This document shows, in pieces, positions 53,026 through 62,574 of a stretch of DNA of 64,000 bases (position 1 is the stretch's first letter; each line of letters starts with the position of its first letter). The stretch comes from Rhodococcus sp. ARC_M6 (GTDB lineage: Bacteria; Actinomycetota; Actinomycetes; Mycobacteriales; Mycobacteriaceae), in contig NZ_JALGQH010000028.1 of NCBI RefSeq assembly GCF_022810305.1, positions 1 to 64,000 of the forward strand, read 5' to 3'. Under the pieces are notes generated by a model, which saw only the letters and a list, made by a program, of their open reading frames with translations, was not told the DNA's origin and ran no database searches. Made by a program: the position numbers and the translations under genes.

Positions 53026-53900
53026 AACGCAGAATCCCCTTCCGGACTATTGAGCGCGGAACGCGTCGCCACAATCTCCCGCGCGATCTCGGAGGCCCTG
53101 GCCGCCGACAGTTCTACCGCCCCGGCCGCAGTGATCGTGACCGCCGTGGGATAGATACCGCGCGTCAAATCCGGACCACCCGTCGCGGAGTCGTCGTCGG
53201 CCGCGTCATAGAGCGCTTCGACTGCCAATCTCAATGCAGTGTCTTCGTCGATACCCGGCGAATACAACTTCTTGAGAGACGACTTTGCAAACAGCGAACC
53301 CGATCCGACGGCGTGATAGCCGGCGCGTTCCTCGTACCGGCCACCGACTACGTCGTAAGACACGATGCGGCCCGCAGTGAGCGGGTTGGCCGCATCAAGG
53401 TCGTATCCGACCAGAAGCGGCACTACCGCAAGCCCCTGCATGGCTGCACCGAGATTGCCGCGCACCATCGATGACAAACGATTTGCCTTGCCGTCGAATG
53501 TCAACGACACGCCTTCGATTTTCTCGTAGTGCTCGAGTTCGACGGCAAACAACCGCACCAATTCAATGGCGATGCCGGCAGTGCCCGCAATACCGGCGGC
53601 CGAGTAGTCGTCGGTGACATATACCTTCTGCACATCGCGACTGGCGATGAGATTGCCCATCGTTGCCCGACGATCTCCGGCCAGAAGCACACCACCGGCA
53701 TAACTGATCGCGACGATAGTGGTTCCGTGCGGAGCGAGATCGCCCCCGCCCATGACTACACCTCCCGTGTCGGCGAAACGGTTCTGCGGAAGATGTTCCG
53801 GTGCATGCACTCGAAGATATTCCGTGAACGACGACAGATTGGAGCCGAAGCTCAGCCGTGTGTCCCCGTCAGCTAACCGGGGAGCGCGACCGCCCGTCAC
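53022..53900 (-). CDS. prcB: Proteasome beta subunit PrcB
   Basis: Catalytic inner-ring subunit, 292 aa. A 59-residue propeptide ends in DLAPHG, exposing Thr60 ([11 protein letters not shown]) as the N-terminal nucleophile; catalytic Asp and Lys are in [11 protein letters not shown] and nearby. R. erythropolis has two beta genes, with propeptides of 65 and 59 residues as I recall, so this would be the second type. Start overlaps pup by four bases and prcA by four. Confidence 0.95.
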   Translation of the reverse strand: MTGGRAPRLADGDTRLSFGSNLSSFTEYLRVHAPEHLPQNRFADTGGVVMGGGDLAPHGTTIVAISYAGGVLLAGDRRATMGNLIASRDVQKVYVTDDYSAAGIAGTAGIAIELVRLFAVELEHYEKIEGVSLTFDGKANRLSSMVRGNLGAAMQGLAVVPLLVGYDLDAANPLTAGRIVSYDVVGGRYEERAGYHAVGSGSLFAKSSLKKLYSPGIDEDTALRLAVEALYDAADDDSATGGPDLTRGIYPTAVTITAAGAVELSAARASEIAREIVATRSALNSPEGDSAL

Positions 53901-54091
53901 TGGCCGCCCTTCTGGACATACGCGCGAACGAAGTCCTCGGCGTTCTCTTCCAGCACATCATCGATTTCATCGAGTAGGTCGTCGGTTTCAGCAGCTAACT
54001 TCTCACGACGCTCCTGGCCGGCACTACCGTCGCCGCCCGTGGTTTCGTCGTCTTCGCCGCCACCGGCACGCTGCGTCTGTTCTTGAGCCAT
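53897..54091 (-). CDS. pup: Prokaryotic ubiquitin-like protein Pup
   Basis: A 64-aa disordered tag ending in the C-terminal Gly-Gly-Gln, which Dop deamidates to Glu before PafA joins it to target Lys. The coiled-coil part ([27 protein letters not shown]) binds Mpa/ARC. A strong aaggaggt lies 8 bases before ATG 54091, fitting high expression. It leads the pup-prcB-prcA operon. Confidence 0.96.
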   Translation of the reverse strand: MAQEQTQRAGGGEDDETTGGDGSAGQERREKLAAETDDLLDEIDDVLEENAEDFVRAYVQKGGQ

Positions 54092-54236
54092 CGCCGTCGA
54101 CCTCCTTATGTGAAGGGAGCTCTCGCGAGCATCCTGTTCGGCCCAGCAGAGTCGGTAACTGATCCCGCTCGGACCTTTACCCTACCGAGCGGCACCGTCA
54201 CGTGCCGGGAGACGCGACGATGAATCTGTACGGGAA

Positions 54237-55736
54237 TCAGTGGGTGAGCTGATCCACCAACTCCGCTGCGCTGTCGACAGAGTCGAGCAAGGCACCCACA
54301 TGGGCTTTGGTGCCGCGCAACGGTTCCATAGTCGGAATCCGGATCAACGACTCACCGCCGAGATCGAAGATCACCGAATCCCAGCTTGCCGCAGCAATGT
54401 CTCCGCCGAATCGTCGCAGACATTCACCGCGGAAGTACGCGCGCGTATCGGTCGGAGGATTGCTCACTGCGTCGAGAATCTGCTGTTCCGTGACAAGCCG
54501 TTCCATCGATCCTCGGGCAACCAAACGGTTGTAGAGCCCCTTGTCGAGGCGCACGTCCGAATACTGCAAATCGACCAAATGCAGGCGCGGCGCAGACCAC
54601 GCCAACCCTTCACGGTTGCGGAAGCCCTCGAGCAGACGCAATTTCGCCGGCCAGTCAAGAATGTTCGCGCACTCCATGGGATCCCGCTCGAGTAGATCGA
54701 GGACCATCGCCCACTTTTCGACAATGTCGTCCGCCCGCGGGTCTCGATCAGTCTCACTGTCAAGGAACTTCGCGACGCGATCGAGGTAAATCCGTTGCAG
54801 TGCAAGACCTGTCAATTCCCGACCGTCAGAGAGCGCGACAGTTTTGCGCAGCGTCGGGTCGTGACTGATGTGATGTACAGCCGTGACCGGACGGGCCAAT
54901 TGCAGATCCGTGAGGTCGACTCCCGCTTCGATCAGATCCAGAACCAGAGCCGTCGTTCCTACCTTGAGATACGTCGACATCTCGGCCAGGTTCGCATCGC
55001 CGATGATGACGTGCAAACGACGATACTTGTCAGCGTCCGCATGGGGTTCGTCGCGAGTGTTGATGATCCCGCGCTTGAGCGTCGTCTCGAGGCCGACCTC
55101 GACCTCGATGTAATCGGCGCGCTGCGACAGCTGGAAACCGGCTTGGTCGCCGGACTGCCCGATCCCGACGCGTCCGGAACCGCAGATCACCTGACGCGAG
55201 GCGAAAAACGGCGTCAGTCCGGCAATGATGTCATTGAACGGGGTATCGCGCGAGCACAGGTAGTTCTCGTGAGTTCCGTACGACGCACCCTTGCCGTCGA
55301 CGTTGTTCTTGTACAACTGCAACCGCGGCGCACCCGGAACACTGGACGCATGCCGTGCGGCGGCTTCCATGACCCGTTCCCCCGCCTTGTCCCAGATCAC
55401 CGCGTCGAGCGGATCCGCGACCTCGGGTGCTGAGTACTCCGGGTGCGCGTGATCGACGTACAGGCGCGCGCCGTTGGTCAGAATCATGTTTGCCGCACCG
55501 ATCTCGTCGGCGTCGATCACGGGAGCAGGCCCGCTCAACCTCCCGAGATCAAAGCCGCGGGCATCACGGAGCGGCGATTCGACCTCGTAGTCCCAGCGTG
55601 TGCGCCGAGCCCGGGGAACCCCCGCGGCCGCCGCATACGCCAACACCGCCTGGGTGGACGTGAGTATCGGATTAGCCGAAGGCTCACTGGGTGAAGATAT
55701 TCCGTACTCGACCTCGACACCGATAATCCGCTGCAT
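54237..55736 (-). CDS. dop: Pup deamidase/depupylase Dop
   Basis: Deamidates Pup-Gln to Pup-Glu and removes Pup from substrates. The 499 residues share the PafA fold: [44 protein letters not shown] (the Asp is the proposed nucleophile), [20 protein letters not shown] and [22 protein letters not shown]. The loop after [10 protein letters not shown] distinguishes it from PafA. Gap to pup is 145 bp with a 6-bp GC hairpin (CGGCAC/GTGCCG, 54190-54207). Confidence 0.95.
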   Translation of the reverse strand: MQRIIGVEVEYGISSPSEPSANPILTSTQAVLAYAAAAGVPRARRTRWDYEVESPLRDARGFDLGRLSGPAPVIDADEIGAANMILTNGARLYVDHAHPEYSAPEVADPLDAVIWDKAGERVMEAAARHASSVPGAPRLQLYKNNVDGKGASYGTHENYLCSRDTPFNDIIAGLTPFFASRQVICGSGRVGIGQSGDQAGFQLSQRADYIEVEVGLETTLKRGIINTRDEPHADADKYRRLHVIIGDANLAEMSTYLKVGTTALVLDLIEAGVDLTDLQLARPVTAVHHISHDPTLRKTVALSDGRELTGLALQRIYLDRVAKFLDSETDRDPRADDIVEKWAMVLDLLERDPMECANILDWPAKLRLLEGFRNREGLAWSAPRLHLVDLQYSDVRLDKGLYNRLVARGSMERLVTEQQILDAVSNPPTDTRAYFRGECLRRFGGDIAAASWDSVIFDLGGESLIRIPTMEPLRGTKAHVGALLDSVDSAAELVDQLTH

Positions 55737-55793
55737 AACTTCGAGACTATGCGATCGAGCATCAATACCCGCAGTGGTGGCACAGTAGTAAGA

Positions 55794-56372
55794 ATGGATC
55801 AGCCGCCTGCCGCCCAGCCGAACCCGTCGGACGAGGTTGTCGCCGTCTATGACCGAGACGGCAATCCAATCGGCCAGGCGCCCCGCTCAGTCGTCTACCG
55901 GGAGGGGCTGTGGCACGCCAGCGCCGGTGTTCTGGTGCGCTCCACCGACGGGCAGCGCGTGTACGTTCACCGCAGAACTGCCTGCAAAACCGTCTTCGGC
56001 GGCCATCACGACTGCATCGCCGGTGGCGTCGTAGATCCGGGAGAATCCCCTTACGAGACCGCTGTGCGCGAGGTGGGAGAAGAACTCGGAATCTTCGGCG
56101 CCAAGGATGCTGCCTTGGAGCTGAAGGAAATTGCGCGAACTTCGTGGGACGGCGAGTGGGGCGGACGCCCACTGCGGTGCCATCTGTTTGCCTTCGAACT
56201 CAGCTACGACGGTCCGATACACCATCAGCCCAGCGAAATCGCCGACGGATGGTGGTGGACGCCAGAAGAACTCGACACCCACCTGCGGGATCCGACGTGG
56301 CTGTTTGTTCCCGACACCCGTGTCCTGCTGGCCGACTACTGCTGGCGATCAAACACCCTTCAGGAACCCTAG
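55794..56372 (+). CDS. NUDIX hydrolase
   Basis: The 192-aa protein has the Nudix box [23 protein letters not shown] region (about 78-100), matching GX5EX7REUXEEXGU, so it should hydrolyse a nucleoside diphosphate-linked compound. The N-terminus ([36 protein letters not shown]) resembles the IDI/YfcD group. ATG 55794 rather than 55749. It diverges from dop across 57 bp, where the mpa gene is often found in other actinobacteria. Confidence 0.88.
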   Translation: MDQPPAAQPNPSDEVVAVYDRDGNPIGQAPRSVVYREGLWHASAGVLVRSTDGQRVYVHRRTACKTVFGGHHDCIAGGVVDPGESPYETAVREVGEELGIFGAKDAALELKEIARTSWDGEWGGRPLRCHLFAFELSYDGPIHHQPSEIADGWWWTPEELDTHLRDPTWLFVPDTRVLLADYCWRSNTLQEP

Positions 56373-56373
56373 A

Positions 56374-56632
56374 GAGAACGCCACCTTCGGCCCGGGCGCC
56401 GGCGGTTTCACCGGTACCAAACTGACGATCGGCTATCAGATCGGCTACCCCATCTCTTGCCCGGTGCGATCGTCGTCGTCAATTCGCCCAACCTCGACTG
56501 GACGCTAGCGACGGACAACCACCTGAATATCGGAATTGCGTCCAATCCGACGCGTGACCGGGCGGGAGGGACCGCGGGAATCGGCGGCAACATCATTCCG
56601 TCTCAGCAACGATTCAGCCCGTCACTTGTAAC
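56374..56632 (+). pseudogene. MspA-family porin remnant
   Basis: In two frames joined near 56453, the sequence reads ENATFGPGAGGFTGTKLTIG then YQIGYPI, and then LPGAIVVVNSPNLDWTLATD and GIGGNIIPSQQRFSPSLV. This is the C-terminal half of an MspA-type mycobacterial/rhodococcal outer-membrane porin: strand pairs, the constriction-side loop and the ending with GGxGxNIIP. There is no start, signal or N-terminal half, and the frame is broken. The end abuts and overlaps the 3' end of the lipoprotein gene. Decay is visible; identity is by pattern. Confidence 0.65.
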
Positions 56633-57255
56633 GGAAGCTGATCGAGCATCTGTACTGACGACCCGTCCCACAGATAGCGCACGATCACCGGACCACCGGT
56701 GGGATCAGCGGTGACGTCACCTGGTTCCAGCCACTTGTACTGCACCTCCACCGTGTAATCATTTCCACCGACCACCTGGGTGAACGCGGTCGGCTTCGCG
56801 GTCGCGGTGCCGAGATACTCGCCGCCGGCAAAGAACAAGACGTTCGTCGGCGAACTCCCCGTTGCACCCTCGATGTCAGCAGTCACCCACACCAAAGTCG
56901 AGCAGGGCGCGCCCGCCGACGTGGCCCGCCACGACCGACCAGAAAATGGTTCGAGCGATTGAACCGCTTCGCTCACGACCGGCGAACTGATATCGACGCA
57001 CGCCCGTGCCTCCGGAGGCACGTATGCAGGCGGCGGAGGTGTCTCCGATTCAGGAGCGTCGACGACAGTCGAGTACTGCGAACTTGCCGATGGCATTTCT
57101 GACGCGGGAACAGTAACCGGAGTCTGGCTCACCGAAACGGGCACGGTTGACGACGATGAACCCACGCTCACAGGACCATCGGTATCGACACCGGAACACG
57201 CGGTCAGGGCAAATGAAAAGAGTCCCACAGCGACAAGCAACTGACGATTCCTCAT
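56614..57255 (-). CDS. LppP/LprE-type lipoprotein
   Basis: From ATG 57255 the product has 213 aa with a lipoprotein signal (RNRQLLVAVGLFSFALTAC, lipobox LTAC), a Ser/Thr/Val/Pro linker and a C-terminal domain with two Cys (EARACVDIS, APCSTLV) and strand pairs (LFFAGGEYLGTATAKP, YTVEVQYKWLEPG, VIVRYLWDG). It matches the LppP/LprE family of mycobacteria in size and layout. Unknown role at the cell envelope. Confidence 0.75.
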   Translation of the reverse strand: MRNRQLLVAVGLFSFALTACSGVDTDGPVSVGSSSSTVPVSVSQTPVTVPASEMPSASSQYSTVVDAPESETPPPPAYVPPEARACVDISSPVVSEAVQSLEPFSGRSWRATSAGAPCSTLVWVTADIEGATGSSPTNVLFFAGGEYLGTATAKPTAFTQVVGGNDYTVEVQYKWLEPGDVTADPTGGPVIVRYLWDGSSVQMLDQLPLQVTG

Positions 57256-57360
57256 ACAGCGTAAATCCCACTCAATCCACTTACTGTTACACAGCATTGG
57301 GGCTAAGCATGAGCGATCCACACCGATTCGAGACGTGTGAACCTTCGTTTTCGCAGTGAA

Positions 57361-57768
57361 TCAAACGGCTGAGCGGCGGGCGACGATCGCACCATGAGGC
57401 CGGTAGCCGGGGCCGGTTCTCGTATGCGTCTCGATCGTCTCGAATCCCGCCGCGAGCAGCTCTAACCGCAATCCTTCCACGTGCCACCGATACGCCTCGA
57501 CCACAAGATGCGCGAACGGCTCGACCGCCGCGCCCTCGAAGAATCCGAGCAGTAGGCCACCGCCTGGTCTGATGCAGCGCACGAACTCAGCCAATATCGT
57601 GCGCACCTCCGCGGGCGGCGTGTGGATAACAACAGGACCATCGATTCCCTGCGACCAGACCGACACCAACTCCCGATCCGCGCAGTGCACCGAATCCATC
57701 GATCCGAAAGCGTCGACGCACTCGTCTACCCTCTCGGCATAGGCATCGCGCACACGATCGATGTGCAT
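57361..57768 (-). pseudogene. Class I SAM methyltransferase with internal deletion
   Basis: The 135 residues begin like Rhodococcus methyltransferases (RDAYAERVDECVDAFGSMDS), run to QGIDGPV, then jump to IHTPPAEVRTILAEFVRCIRPGGGLLLGFFEG, the strand 4-5 region with the RPGG turn. Motif I (DxGCGxG), the second acidic strand and about 60 residues between are missing, with the frame kept. It cannot bind SAM normally. The C-terminus (ETHTRTGPGYRPHGAIVARR) is intact. Upstream is AT-rich spacing to the PNPOx-like gene. Confidence 0.7.
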
Positions 57769-57894
57769 GGACCGAATCCTAGACTGCGAGAATGTCTCTC
57801 AAACATAGAAGACTGCCGAATCAGATGTTCTTGACCAGCGGCAGAAACTGACGAAGTCATTTCGCGACGTCAATGACCGTTGTAGTCTCGGGTG

Positions 57895-58320
57895 ATGGCA
57901 CTCTCCGAAATTGAGCGTGAGCAATTCCTGGCCGAACCCCATATAGCGGCGCTGTCGGTATCGAATGGTTCCCAGCGCGGTCCGTTGACTCTCCCCATCT
58001 GGTATCTCTATTCGCCCGGAGGAACTCCTTGGGTTCTGACAGGGAAGGGCTCGGCAAAGGCCCGCCTGATCGAGTCTGCCGGGCACTTCTCACTCATGGC
58101 GCAACGACTTGAACCGACAATTCGCTATGTGAGCGTCGAAGGCCCCGTCGACCAGATCGTTCCGGGCACGGACGAAATGTTGGTCGAAGTGTCGCGGCGG
58201 TACCTGGCTCCGGACAAAGTCGACGGGTATCTCGATTTCGCGCGTTCACAATTGGGCGAGCAAGTCGCTATCTACATGACTCCACAACACTGGCTGTCTG
58301 CCGACCTCGGACAAATCTAA
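57895..58320 (+). CDS. Pyridoxamine 5'-phosphate oxidase-family protein
   Basis: The 141 aa show the split-barrel flavin-binding fold: FLAEPHIAALSVSNG, then RGPLTLPIWYLYSPGGTPWVLTG and SAKARLIESAGHFSLMAQ, ending IYMTPQHWLSADLGQI. It likely binds FMN or F420; the substrate is unknown. ATG 57895 (preceded by ggtg) is used; GTG 57892 is next to it. Divergent from the broken methyltransferase. Confidence 0.78.
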   Translation: MALSEIEREQFLAEPHIAALSVSNGSQRGPLTLPIWYLYSPGGTPWVLTGKGSAKARLIESAGHFSLMAQRLEPTIRYVSVEGPVDQIVPGTDEMLVEVSRRYLAPDKVDGYLDFARSQLGEQVAIYMTPQHWLSADLGQI

Positions 58321-58401
58321 GACCGCAGACCGGTTACAGAACGACGCAGTCAGTCGCGGACCGGGTCGTCATCAGGCACCATCGGGGGCATCCCCGCTCA
58401 G

Positions 58402-60084
58402 TCAGCGGGCGCGTTCGACCCTGGCTTCATCCCACACCGGAGACTCACTCTCGTACACGTTCCCATCCGAACCGAAGACAAGGAACCTGTCGAACCCACG
58501 CGCAAACCAACGATCATGGGTGACCGAGATGACGGTGCCGGCGAACTGCGCGATCCCCTGCTCCAGAGCGTCCGCCGAATGAAGGTCGAGGTTGTCGGTC
58601 GGCTCGTCGAGCAACAGCATCGTGGCGCCGGAGAGTTCCAGGAGCAGGATCTGTAGGCGTGCCTGTTGACCACCGGACAGATCGTCGTACTTCTGCTCTG
58701 CGGCTAGGGACAGTCCGTAGCGATCGAGAGCCCGGCTCGCCGCTTCGCGACCCATCCCATGTCGATGCTCGTCGCCCATGTGCAGGATCTCGAGCAGCGT
58801 GTTCCCGGTGAGGTCTGGCCGAGAATGCGTCTGGGCAAATAGTCCAGGACGGACCCGAGCGCCCAGCGTCGCTGTGCCGCCATGCTTGACCGGAGCGATG
58901 TCGAGTGCCTCGACCGGTAAGTGCTCGGTTCCCGGGTCGGTTCCTCCACCCGCCAAGAGTCGCAGGAAGTGCGACTTCCCCGACCCGTTGGAACCCAACA
59001 CGGCAACTCGATCTCCGTACCAGATTTCGGTATCGAACGGCTTCATCAACCCGGTCAGCTCCAGATCTTGGCATACCAAGGCGCGCTTGGCTGTTCGTCC
59101 ACCGGAGAGTCGAACGGTCACCTTCTGCTGCAGCGGAATCGCCTCAGGTGGTCCCGCCGCCTCGAACTTCGCCAGCCTGGTTTGCGAAGCGTGATACCGA
59201 GCAGCGACGCCGTCGTTAAACTTCGCCTTCTCGCGCAATCGGAGAACCAGCGCACGCAGTTTCACAAGTTCTTCGTCCCAGCGCCGACGCAGTTCTTCGA
59301 AGCGAGCGTTGCGATCCTCACGAGCTTGGTGATAGCTGGCCAGACCACCACCGTGGGTCCACGAAGTAGCGCCGCTGATTCCTGGTTCCAGGGTGACGAT
59401 GTGAGTTGCGGCGTTGGCAATCAGTTCGCGATCATGGCTGACGAACAGGACCACCTTCGCCGACTCCGAGATCGTCTTTTCCAGCCATCGCTTACCCGGC
59501 ACGTCGAGGTAGTTGTCCGGCTCGTCCAGCAGAAGTGCGTCGTCAGGCCCGGCGAACAGCGCTTCCAGGACCAACCGCTTCTGCTCTCCCCCACTGAGCG
59601 AGTCGGCTGCTCGCCACTTCGCGAGGTCGTACGACACACCGAGAGCCGAAGTGGTGACCTTGTCCCAGAAGTCTTCCGTTTCGTAGCCGCCCACGTCCGC
59701 CCAATCAGCCAGAGCGTGCGAATACTTCATCTGAGTCGACTCTTCGTCGCGCTCGATCAGCGTATTCTCCGCGGTTTCGAGTGCCAGCGCTGCATCGCGG
59801 ATCGGGCCCGGTGACACAGACAGCAGGAGATCACGCACGGTGGACTCGTCACGAACCTGACCGACGAACTGGCGCATCACGCCCAGCGTTCCTGATCGCG
59901 TAACAGCACCTTCGTCTGCGGTCGCATCCCCGGAGATGATGCGGAGCAACGTCGTTTTTCCGGTCCCGTTCGGGCCGATCAGCGCAGTCTTGGCACCGTT
60001 GCCGACTCGAAAGCTCACACCGCTGAGCAACTGTCGACCATCGGGGAGGAAGTAATCGACATCGGCAATGTTGAGGTGAGTCAC
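58402..60084 (-). CDS. ABC-F family ATPase
   Basis: A 560-aa soluble protein with two ABC cassettes: Walker A IGPNGTGKTTLLRI (about 37) and LGSNGSGKSHFLRL (about 355), signatures SGGEQKR and SGGQQAR, and DEPDN/DEPTD Walker B. Between lies a long charged linker (about 235-315), and there are no membrane domains. ABC-F proteins act on ribosomes in translation or antibiotic resistance; which one here is unclear. Confidence 0.88.
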   Translation of the reverse strand: MTHLNIADVDYFLPDGRQLLSGVSFRVGNGAKTALIGPNGTGKTTLLRIISGDATADEGAVTRSGTLGVMRQFVGQVRDESTVRDLLLSVSPGPIRDAALALETAENTLIERDEESTQMKYSHALADWADVGGYETEDFWDKVTTSALGVSYDLAKWRAADSLSGGEQKRLVLEALFAGPDDALLLDEPDNYLDVPGKRWLEKTISESAKVVLFVSHDRELIANAATHIVTLEPGISGATSWTHGGGLASYHQAREDRNARFEELRRRWDEELVKLRALVLRLREKAKFNDGVAARYHASQTRLAKFEAAGPPEAIPLQQKVTVRLSGGRTAKRALVCQDLELTGLMKPFDTEIWYGDRVAVLGSNGSGKSHFLRLLAGGGTDPGTEHLPVEALDIAPVKHGGTATLGARVRPGLFAQTHSRPDLTGNTLLEILHMGDEHRHGMGREAASRALDRYGLSLAAEQKYDDLSGGQQARLQILLLELSGATMLLLDEPTDNLDLHSADALEQGIAQFAGTVISVTHDRWFARGFDRFLVFGSDGNVYESESPVWDEARVERAR

Positions 60085-60331
60085 GGCATCAAGAGAACCC
60101 TACCCACGTCCATCTGCCAAACCATTAATTCACGGATCAACCCAGACACCGCATTCGAGTCGGAGTAGACCACGCCGGTGTCGATCCACTTGGTGTGCAG
60201 CTGTTGGGATTTGAGAAATTCTGCACCTGCACGAAACGAATCTGCGCGTTTCGCTTCGGGCGGCAGCGAACGTGTCTAGATTCAGGGTCATCTGCGTCCA
60301 CATCGCGGCGCTGCCTCTGAAAGGACCGACG

Positions 60332-61939
60332 ATGCAGTTCAACCTCGCAGACGTTTTCGAGACGGTCGCCAGCTCCGTACCGGATCGCGTTGCCTTGACC
60401 TACGAAGGCGAGAACTTCTCCTACGGCCAGTTGGACGCGGAGGCCAACAGGACCGCCCATCTGCTCACGCAGGCAGGCGTCTCCCGGGGCGACCATGTGG
60501 CCCTGTTCCTGAAGAACAGCGTCGAACACGTCACCTCAATCCTTGGATTGATCAAGATCCGCGCGGTGCCGATCAACGTGAATTACCGGTACACGCCAGC
60601 CGAACTCGAGTACATCTTCACCAACTCCGACTCGGTCGCAGTTGTCGTGGAACTCCCCGAACATCAGCGTGTCCTTGCTTCCCTGCTCGACGCGTGTCCG
60701 ATGGTGCGGACGGTGATCGTGATTGGCGACATCACCACTGAACTGCTCACGGCCGCGAATGCACGCGCAGTGTCCGTCGTTTCCTTCGCCGAGTCCCGCG
60801 AGTTGCCGTCGACCGGGGAGTTCGAATCCCGCACGGGCGACGACCTGTACCTGCTCTACACGGGAGGGACCACCGGATACCCGAAGGGCGTCATGTGGCG
60901 GCAGGACGACTTTTTCCGTAAGCCGCTCTCGGGCGGAAACCCGTACGGCGAAGGGGCACGGCAGGATCTCGCCGAGATCGCCAGTGCTGCAAAGGAATTT
61001 CCCGAACTCTCATTCCTCATTGCCGCACCTCTCATGCACGGTGCTGCGTTGTATTCGCTGTTCACGTTCTTCACCCTCGGCGCTCGCGTAGTCCTGCGGC
61101 GTGATTTCGACCCCAAGAAGGTCGTCGAAGCGATCGAGAAGGATTCGGTGCAGGTGATCCTGATCGTCGGCGACGGCATGGGGATGCCGTTGGTCGACGA
61201 GATGGAACGACGCAAGGGTGAGGTCGATTTCAGCTCCCTGTTCTCGATTACTTCGGGTGGCGCAATCTGGTCCACCAGCGTTCGGGACCGCATGCTGGCG
61301 GTCAAGCCGGACCTGCTGTTGCGGGACAACTTCGGCGCCTCGGAATCAGGTAACGACGGCGCCTTCTCCATCGACGAGGCCGGCAATCTGCGAATGCCGC
61401 CCTCTCCGAACATGGTCCTGGTCGACGAGCGACTGAACGAGATCCCTGCAGGCTCCGAGGACGTGGGTTACATCGCGCGAATCGGCAACGTCCCGCTCGG
61501 CTACTACAAAGACGAGGACAAGACTGCTCGGACCTTCCCGACCCGCGCGGATGGCACCCGTCTGTCGGTGCTCGGCGACATGGGCAAGGTCGAAGCAGAC
61601 GGCACCATCGTCTTTCTCGGACGTGGCTCGCAGTGCATCAACACCGGCGGTGAGAAGGTCTTCGCCGAAGAGGTCGAGGCAGCCCTTCACGCACACCCGT
61701 CAATCGTCGACGCACTTGTCGTCCCCGCACCCGACGCGCGTATGGGGCAGCAAGTCGCAGCGGTGATCGCCACCTATCCCGGGTCGCCAGAACTAACCCT
61801 GGACGACGTTCAGGAACACTGCCGTAAGACGTTGGCCGGCTACAAGATTCCCCGCACGATCGTTCTGGTCGAGGAAGTCAAGCGAACCCCAGCCGGAAAA
61901 GCCGACTATCGCTGGGCGACGACTCTGGCGTCCTCCTAA
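60332..61939 (+). CDS. Acyl-CoA synthetase (FadD-type)
   Basis: The 535 aa belong to the adenylate-forming family: YLLYTGGTTGYPKGVMWRQD (P-loop, about 173-185), NFGASESGNDG, GDMGKVEADG and SINTGGEKV-like CINTGGEKVFAEEVEAAL, and PAGKADYRW near the end with the catalytic Lys. It resembles FadD19-like ligases of the sterol/fatty-acid pathways. ATG 60332 has gaaagga 7 bases upstream. Neighbour of unrelated genes. Confidence 0.88.
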   Translation: MQFNLADVFETVASSVPDRVALTYEGENFSYGQLDAEANRTAHLLTQAGVSRGDHVALFLKNSVEHVTSILGLIKIRAVPINVNYRYTPAELEYIFTNSDSVAVVVELPEHQRVLASLLDACPMVRTVIVIGDITTELLTAANARAVSVVSFAESRELPSTGEFESRTGDDLYLLYTGGTTGYPKGVMWRQDDFFRKPLSGGNPYGEGARQDLAEIASAAKEFPELSFLIAAPLMHGAALYSLFTFFTLGARVVLRRDFDPKKVVEAIEKDSVQVILIVGDGMGMPLVDEMERRKGEVDFSSLFSITSGGAIWSTSVRDRMLAVKPDLLLRDNFGASESGNDGAFSIDEAGNLRMPPSPNMVLVDERLNEIPAGSEDVGYIARIGNVPLGYYKDEDKTARTFPTRADGTRLSVLGDMGKVEADGTIVFLGRGSQCINTGGEKVFAEEVEAALHAHPSIVDALVVPAPDARMGQQVAAVIATYPGSPELTLDDVQEHCRKTLAGYKIPRTIVLVEEVKRTPAGKADYRWATTLASS

Positions 61940-61979
61940 CTCGGGAGGGGTTCCCACGCGATGACGCACGATCGATTGG

Positions 61980-62189
61980 TCAAGACGCGGTCGATGATGA
62001 TCCGGACCTAGCGCTTATCGGTGCCGCGATAGCCGAACCAGCGCTCGCTGACAACCATTCAGCGAGCAAGGTCTGCCACGAACCGCAATGGCAGCGCAGG
62101 TAAGTGACCGTCCCTTCACTCGTCCGATGCCGAGATTCGACCTCCCAGCGGTGGATGCAACTGACCGGTGCGATCCCTGTTTTTGTCAT
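61980..62189 (-). CDS. Small Cys/His-containing protein
   Basis: Sixty-nine residues from ATG 62189 contain HRWEVESRHRTSEGTVTYLRCHCGSWQTLL, a pattern common in small actinobacterial proteins with a zinc-ribbon-like Cys-x-Cys. The end is Ala/Ser rich. The start codon lies inside a large imperfect inverted repeat (62184-62249), which could couple its expression to RNA folding. Function unknown. Confidence 0.5.
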   Translation of the reverse strand: MTKTGIAPVSCIHRWEVESRHRTSEGTVTYLRCHCGSWQTLLAEWLSASAGSAIAAPISARSGSSSTAS

Positions 62190-62249
62190 GCGACAAGCAT
62201 GATGTAAGGGCCTTATGCATCTCAACCCTTACATGACGATGCGATGACA
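62184..62249. repeat. Imperfect long inverted repeat
   Basis: TGTCAT...ATGTAAGGG (62184-62210) faces CCCTTACAT...ATGACA (62226-62249) around a 15-base loop. The inner nine bases and outer six are perfect and the middle is partly matched. It has no T-run after it. It straddles the start of the small Cys/His protein. Confidence 0.7.
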
Positions 62250-62574
62250 CTGGCAGCAGACGATCCCAGAACTGGCCGCCACCGACCAACGCACCGAAGT
62301 CCGCACTCGATTCCAGGTGTGGGATCAGGTCAGAGGCCATCGCTGCCTGACCGACTAGTCCGCGTGATCCTCCGCTGCATCCGAAAACTGCTGCACTCCA
62401 AACAACTTGACAATGCCACGCGAACTACGTTGTACCCGCCTGCGTCTCGGATAATAGACCGGCCACTCGACCACGGGAGCGGCACCCGAAAATGGTCGAA
62501 CCGGTGTGCCGGCACCTCCAGTGCGCGCAGAATGAGAGTCGGCATACACGCGAACGAACCCCGGGAGCAGTGCG
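62250..62574. other. Intergenic stretch before the lipase gene
   Basis: This 325-bp stretch shows no recognised gene; the frames crossing it on both strands are arginine-rich shadows. It should hold the lipase promoter, but I see no convincing -35/-10 pair. Confidence 0.4.
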
